From: Pseudevernia furfuracea
Taxonomy: Eukaryota; Ascomycota; Lecanoromycetes; Lecanorales; Parmeliaceae
Reading direction: 5' to 3'
DNA length: 64,000 nt
Assembly (NCBI GenBank): GCA_022315425.1
Contig: JAIUPT010000041.1
Location: 2,441,865-2,505,864 of the forward strand
Below the pieces are notes generated by a model. It made no database searches. It was given only the letters and a program-made list of their open reading frames with translations, and was not told the origin of the DNA. The translations under genes were made by a program, and so were the position numbers. The number at the start of each line of letters is the position of its first letter. Position 1 is the first letter of the stretch. Below are positions 59,040 through 64,000 of the stretch, in pieces.

Positions 59040-62000
59040 CGCTTTTCTTCTAAACTTTATTGTTATTTTGGAGTTCAATCTGGGATATCGTCGGTGAAAG
59101 CAGAATATCAATAATTGGTTGGTGCTTAACAATCTTGTTTTCTTTAATGCGATCACCAGTTATAGGGTCTGCATCGCTATCTTTTATCGCCTCGGGGATA
59201 ACGATCGCGAACTCGTCGAAGTCGAATTCGACGATAAAGACTCTCAGGCCATGCTCGATGTCCTGATCAAGGACTATTAATCTAAGAGCACGGGTCTCTA
59301 TAGGGAACTGATGCGTCGAATATTCGATCTCACCCTTGGAGAAGGGGGAGTCCGTCAATATGAAAGGGACTTTCGTAAGATCACCTTCGACATCATCAGC
59401 CTTCATAAATCCCTCGTCATTTCGAAGTCTCTGCGAATTCTAATTTTCCTTATGAGACTTGACGACTCTTACGACATGTTCGAGTCAAGTTATATTCAAA
59501 ATCATGATCTCTTTGAGAACAAGTTCGTCAAGTTTCAAGAGATTGTCGTGATCGTCGTGAACGAAGAAGTTAGAATCTTCTTCAAAGAAGAAGAACTGAT
59601 CATATATATCGCTCGTAACGATAAGGGCAAAGACAAACAAGCTGCTTTCAACAACCCCGGCGACTCTGACATCAATCGTGAGACCTGTTCTTCGTGTAAG
59701 GCAGCTGATCGCAAATTCAGACATCTCTCTGTCAAATGCTGAATCAAGTTTTCTCATCTCAAGTCTGAGAAATTCATGACGAAAGAGGAAAAGAAGAAGA
59801 AGATAAAGGTCTTCGACTTCGAGAATGAACCCTCAAGTAACAAGCGCAAGCGCATCGAAGAGACGTCTTTCAATGCCTCTGCTTCAGAAAAGAACGATTA
59901 TCTCAATATCAACTATGTCTTTCTGAAGGAACTGGACTTCATCATACACTATTCGAATGTCAACTCGAACGACTTCAATATTCTCGATGCGGCTGATGAT
60001 CAAGTCATCAATCTGATCGTCACGAAAGCTCTCGAACATAGTCTCATAACTGCGAATTCCGTAAATCTCCTTATTCGAGTCGTCGTAGATTCAGACTGCT
60101 CTCGCTATTCTTTCGCGAATCGTTCGATGTTTATCATCTACGAAAAAGTTTACTTTCGATCGATCAAGGGCATCGAGAGGAGCGAAGTTCAGTCTCAAGA
60201 CTGTGACATTATTAGTCTCGACTGTGTGATCAGAGAAGAGTGTGTGACAGTCACTCTACGAAATGTCTTATATGTGCTCGATATGGGCGTCAACCTTCTC
60301 TCGATCGATAAACTCCTAAACTTCGACATCGCTGTCTTCTTTCATAAGATAGAGTGCACTCTCATTAAGAACGATCTGAAGCTTATCGATACTCGTAATC
60401 GTGATCTCTTCTTTTTGAATCTCTGACAGAGTCGAAATAGTGCTCTAATCGCCTATAGTGTGTTCTCGAATCTCATTCATCAACTCTGACATGCTCGCAT
60501 AAGTCATTTGAGTTAGAACAATCTAAACAAGCTCTCAAATATGATCGTTGAGATGAACTTCATCAAGAACATTGCGAAGAAGTACATCTGCGAATGTTAT
60601 ATTATGAAACGTCAGAAGGCTGTCTCTTATGATAGTCTCACAGAGTCAGAAACGCAGTCTGACGAATTTGTTTATAGTGATCTCGTAGGGTCTCTGTCCT
60701 CTACTGAATTCAATAACTGCAGATACTTTGTGACATTTAAGAATAATTTCATCTCCTACTCTGAAGTGTACTGCATTCGTCATAAGAGTGAAACGTTTAT
60801 TATGTTCTTACGTTTCAAAGCCTTTCTAGAGTCACGAGACTATAAGATCTGTCGTATTCGCCTCGACAATGAAAAAGAGTATATGTTCAAGATCTTCTTG
60901 AATTATCTTCTTCAGTGCGGAATCAGGTAGAAGCTCACTGTACCTGGGAATTTCGAAATGAACGAGGCGATCGAACGTTTTGAGCAGACCTTGCTGTATA
61001 AGATGCATCTTATACTGTTAAGTTCCCAGCTCAACAAGTCTTTCTGATCTGAAATCGTGATCATCATCAATTATTTGATGTTGCGGTCCCTCAACGTTCG
61101 AATCATTGTAACGTCATTTGAGGCTTTTCATCATCGAAAGCCCATTTTATCTCATCTGCGAACGATTGATTTCATCGCCTATGCGTTGAAGCGTATTTAA
61201 AAGAAACTCGTGAATAAAAGTGAAAAGTGTGTCCTTCTGGGGTATGAAGGGGAGTTCATTTTCCGCCTATATAACCTCATCAAGAAGAAGGTTATTCGGG
61301 TCAATAATGTTCACTTCGTTGAGAAGCGTCTCTTGATTGTGAACTCCGAAGGAAAAACGGACGCTCATGAGTCCCCGATCAAGCGGCAACGTCTTCATGT
61401 ATCAGCATCCGCTGTAGAGAAGACACTTGATGAACAGCGTATTACTAATATTTCGAAAGACATTATCTCCATCATAAAGCCCTCAACGACTGCACCTGCA
61501 CCTGCAATAAACAGACCAAGGTCAAATTTCCCATGGCCAGCTGGAAAGCAGACGTCTACATCAAAGCCCTCGTCCCTCGCACGAGCCGTATCATCGACCG
61601 CGTTCGCGCGGGCCTCTCGGCCAATTGCTGCATCATCAGCTGCCGAAGAAATAACTCGTTCCCTCACTGCCGTCGAAATGGTTCGCGAAGACCCCGAGCT
61701 AAGTGCGATTCAAAGGGTACTCCTTGACCATCCCGACACTACGATTTCGAACCTGCGAGACCTATCACCTGACCCTCTCTCGGGGACATTCGCGACCTTT
61801 GCGTTACTGGCGAATCATGTCAATAAGCCGAATATTTTCGAGCCGACGACCTATCAACAGGCCATTTTCAACCAACTCCTGCGGCCCCGGGACTCTGACC
61901 CGAAGGCCACCATAATCTTCGGCGACAATCAGGGCGCAATTGCCCTCGCCAAGAACGCTCAGTTCCATGCTCGCACCAAGCACATTGACATCGCCCATCA

Positions 62001-62172
62001 TTTCGTGCGTGAAAAAGTCAATGACGGCATCGTGGACATGCAATTCGTACCCACGGATAAACAAATGGCCGACGATCTCACCAAAGCCCTCTGCCTCGAC
62101 AAATTCGTTGCCTTTCGCGATGCCCTTGAGGTGAAATCAGCCCCAGAACATCCCCTCAGCGTCAAAGACTAA
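59040..62172 (+). pseudogene. gag-integrase-RNase H of copy C (RT missing)
   Basis: Gag (about 59090-59740) ends in a Cys/His knuckle CSSCKAADRKFRHLSVKC followed by a TGA where Trp is expected. Integrase-proximal region 59776-60426, integrase core 60541-60930, integrase C-terminus and linker within the 320-codon frame 61210-62172. In that frame integrase-side sequence (NKSEKCVLLGYEGEF, HVNKPNIFEP) runs straight into RNase H (TIIFGDNQGAIALAKNAQFHARTKHIDIAHHFVREKV, QMADDLTKAL) at 61866-61878. Remaining stops are mainly TGA at Trp and TAG/TAA at Gln positions. Confidence 0.8.
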
Positions 62173-62598
62173 CCCTCAGCGCTCTTGCTTCTAACCTGGA
62201 GTCGTCAGTTTCAGAGGAGTGACGCTATTCACCTTGCCTGTGAACGCCAGATCTTCAGTTTTCTTTCACTGCTTCTTGTTCCACCCCCTCATGTATTCAC
62301 CGACCTCGTTTTGGTAGAAATTGGGTGTGCACCAGGTCTATTTCAAAGAAAACTTTCAAAAAACCGCCTTTTTCCGGAAAATGGAAGTTTTGTATGGAGG
62401 ACCAGGACGGATTTTTACATGTCTTCGAATTTGATATAGTCGTTTTCAGAACTTGGTTCGAATTTGACATAGTCGTTTTCAGAACTTGGTTTCTTCACTT
62501 TTGTGAACCGGACTTCGCGCTAACCCGATTGGGGTTTTTTGCGTCGCGAAGTGCGAAAATCGTGTTTTCGCATTTTTGAGTATGCGAGCGAAGGGGAG
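62173..62598 (+). other. 3' untranslated region of copy C
   Basis: Conserved in B, C and D (CACTGCTTCTTGTTCCACC, GTTTTCAGAACTTGG occurring twice in tandem at about 62448-62490), ending in the polypurine tract. No gene. Confidence 0.7.
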
Positions 62599-62721
62599 TG
62601 TCAAAATTCGGGTCACGTGACATGGTCACGTGATGCGCTAAGGCGCATCCTCATAGTCGCTCTTTACTCTCGTAGCATTCTATAGTTTTACAACTAAGTG
62701 TCCTACCACCTATTCTTGACA
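62599..62721 (+). repeat. 3' LTR of copy C
   Basis: 123 bp. Polypurine tract GAGCGAAGGGGAG at 62586-62598 adjoins it. Confidence 0.9.
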
Positions 62722-62735
62722 TATTCTGCTTTTAG

Positions 62736-63339
62736 TGTTCTTAATTCGCACGTGACAAAGACTCAACTGGGCAACATAAGACTATATAGAACTCGTAGAT
62801 GTGATTGAGCCGTTCAACGCCAGGATTCTGAGCCAACAGAGGCCTGAGCAGGCGTGTTCTCGTACCTCAGCGCTAGAAAAACTCTCATGCTTGTAGAAGC
62901 ATAGACCTGGAGTGAAAAACGAAGCTATATACATGTAGAAACGCCGTGAATACATGTAAAAACAGGTGTGGGTGGGCGGGACGAAAGAATGCTATTGCTC
63001 TGAAAGAGATCAGTTCGAATAAAGAGTCAAACGCAGATGAAATACAGCTACTTATGCTGCTTTCAAATAAGATCTGTTCTCTGTAAAGAACACGTCTATC
63101 AAATTCAAAAATAGTATACAATCAACATGCTATACGCGAGTGCGAGATTAAGACCCACTAATTCTCTATCAAGTCGGGTCAATTAGTGTCCTTAATTCGC
63201 ACGTGACAAATGACTCAACTAAGCAATATGAGACTATACATAACTCGTAGATGTGATTGGGCCGTTCAACGCCAGGATTCTGAGTCAACAGAGGCCTGAG
63301 CAGGCGTGTTCTCGTACCCCAGCGCTAGAAAAACTCCCA
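62736..63339 (+). mobile_element. miniature LTR-like (TRIM-like) direct-repeat element
   Basis: Two direct repeats (62736-62887, 152 bp; 63187-63339, 153 bp) begin TGT(T/C)CTTAATTCGCACGTGAC and end AGAAAAACTC(T/C)CA, giving TG...CA ends. They enclose 299 bp without coding capacity, a structure like a terminal-repeat retrotransposon in miniature. No matching target duplication and no clear primer site, so a simple segmental duplication is possible. Confidence 0.5.
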
Positions 63340-64000
63340 AACCTCAAGCAACGGCCTCGAAGAGAACGATCGCATCAGCGCTGAGAAACAGAGAACGCGA
63401 TGACGACTAGTTATTCGATTCGTTCTCGAGAAATGGATCGATGACACGCTGTTGTCGACGCGACGCGACGAGAATGTAGACTGGGTAAGTCTTGATGTAG
63501 AGACGATAGAAGTTCGATTTTCATCTGTCTAACAGCTTGATTTCGTCTTCGCTTAGATCTGTTAACCTCGCAGTGATAGCTGTCCCTCGACGAAAGAAAT
63601 GACCAGAGTAGTAATCTAAAAGATCGTTAAATCTTAATGTTAGACGTAGATTGTGGGTGATCGTTCTTTTAATAAAGCCCTCGTCGATCGCGAAGAGAGG
63701 CGAGGATAGCGATATTGATCACTTATTAAACAGATATCTCAATGCACGTACGGCACATGTCTCGTCGTTCGTGTCTGATACGGATAGCGTGACGCCTTGT
63801 CTGAAGAGGTTTCATGCTTGTAATGCGACAACGTCCAATTCGAGATGATCTTCGTATAGTCTCACGTGACGACGTATTAGAAATTAATTGTCGAAATTCT
63901 CGTCGCGGAGATCTTTCGACTCGTATATGAACTCGTTTATTCTGAGAAAGACTGTAAAGGCGAGATAGAATGCTATCTGCATCGTTATATTATGCTTGAT
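63340..64000. other. right-edge sequence, no confident gene
   Basis: Moderate AT content with short frames on both strands (one of 65 codons at 63651-63848) and RIP-type stops. Probably the edge of another decayed element that continues outside the window. Confidence 0.35.

Larger units (their letters stand above)
57584..62721 (+). mobile_element. Copia copy C, complete ends, RT deleted
   Basis: 5138 bp with 123-bp LTRs (57584-57706 and 62599-62721) that differ at two positions. The primer site, upstream frame, gag, integrase and RNase H are present; the reverse transcriptase is missing. The 1362-bp length difference from B is accounted for by B's extra 122-bp duplication plus about 1.24 kb of missing RT. 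It is the least mutated of the A-D family, especially after 61200. No target duplication (flanks AAATC and TATTC). Confidence 0.9.

Overview
The window looks like one arm of a filamentous ascomycete (Pezizomycotina) chromosome with two sharply different compartments. Evidence for a fungus: short introns with GT...AG ends, a Zn(II)2Cys6 protein, a LINE whose ORF1 has CCHC knuckles, fungal-type Copia and Gypsy elements, and pervasive C-to-T / G-to-A decay of every repeat copy, as expected from repeat-induced point mutation (RIP).

Region 1 (about 1-11 kb) has balanced base composition and holds ordinary host genes: the 3' part of a GC-rich gene (2-760), a secreted hypothetical protein (888-1823, minus), a three-exon multi-span membrane protein (5323-6275), a two-exon single-span coiled-coil protein (6467-7720, minus), a degraded or multi-exon proline-rich locus (about 8350-8900, minus) and a small three-exon Zn2Cys6 regulator (10040-10894). 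None has a named orthologue that I can recognise. Region 2 (about 12-64 kb) is AT-rich and almost entirely transposon wreckage.

Three Copia families are present. The first has copies A (12757-17399, plus, 3' truncated), B (17400-23899, minus, complete), C (57584-62721, plus, complete but lacking the reverse transcriptase) and D (56062-57583, minus, 5' truncated). The second is E (31169-39947, minus, 5-bp target duplication AATAT). The third is F (44948-50520, plus, target duplication CTTCG), inserted into a LINE (42320-53269, minus, 14-bp target duplication). All Copia copies with a 5' LTR carry, directly after it, a site complementary to the anticodon arm of initiator tRNA-Met, as in Drosophila copia. 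Other pieces are a 1.36-kb LINE-tailed non-autonomous element (25622-26978), two Gypsy remnants (about 28.8-29.3 kb and 54.3-56.1 kb), an 860-bp insertion inside E's reverse transcriptase, and a miniature direct-repeat element (62736-63339).

The most novel item is a TA-flanked 1315-bp element (36371-37685) inside the gag of E. Removing it together with one TA restores E's reading frame. It is mostly a CTGCAATGG-type minisatellite, and a diverged relative lies in opposite orientation at 30107-30859. A second unusual signal is the mutation spectrum: of 18 differences that I counted between the LTR pairs of B, C, E and F, all are transitions, 12 are CC-to-TC (GG-to-GA) and only 5 are the classical CA-to-TA. 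This also explains why tryptophan codons in these elements have become TGA and essentially never TAG.
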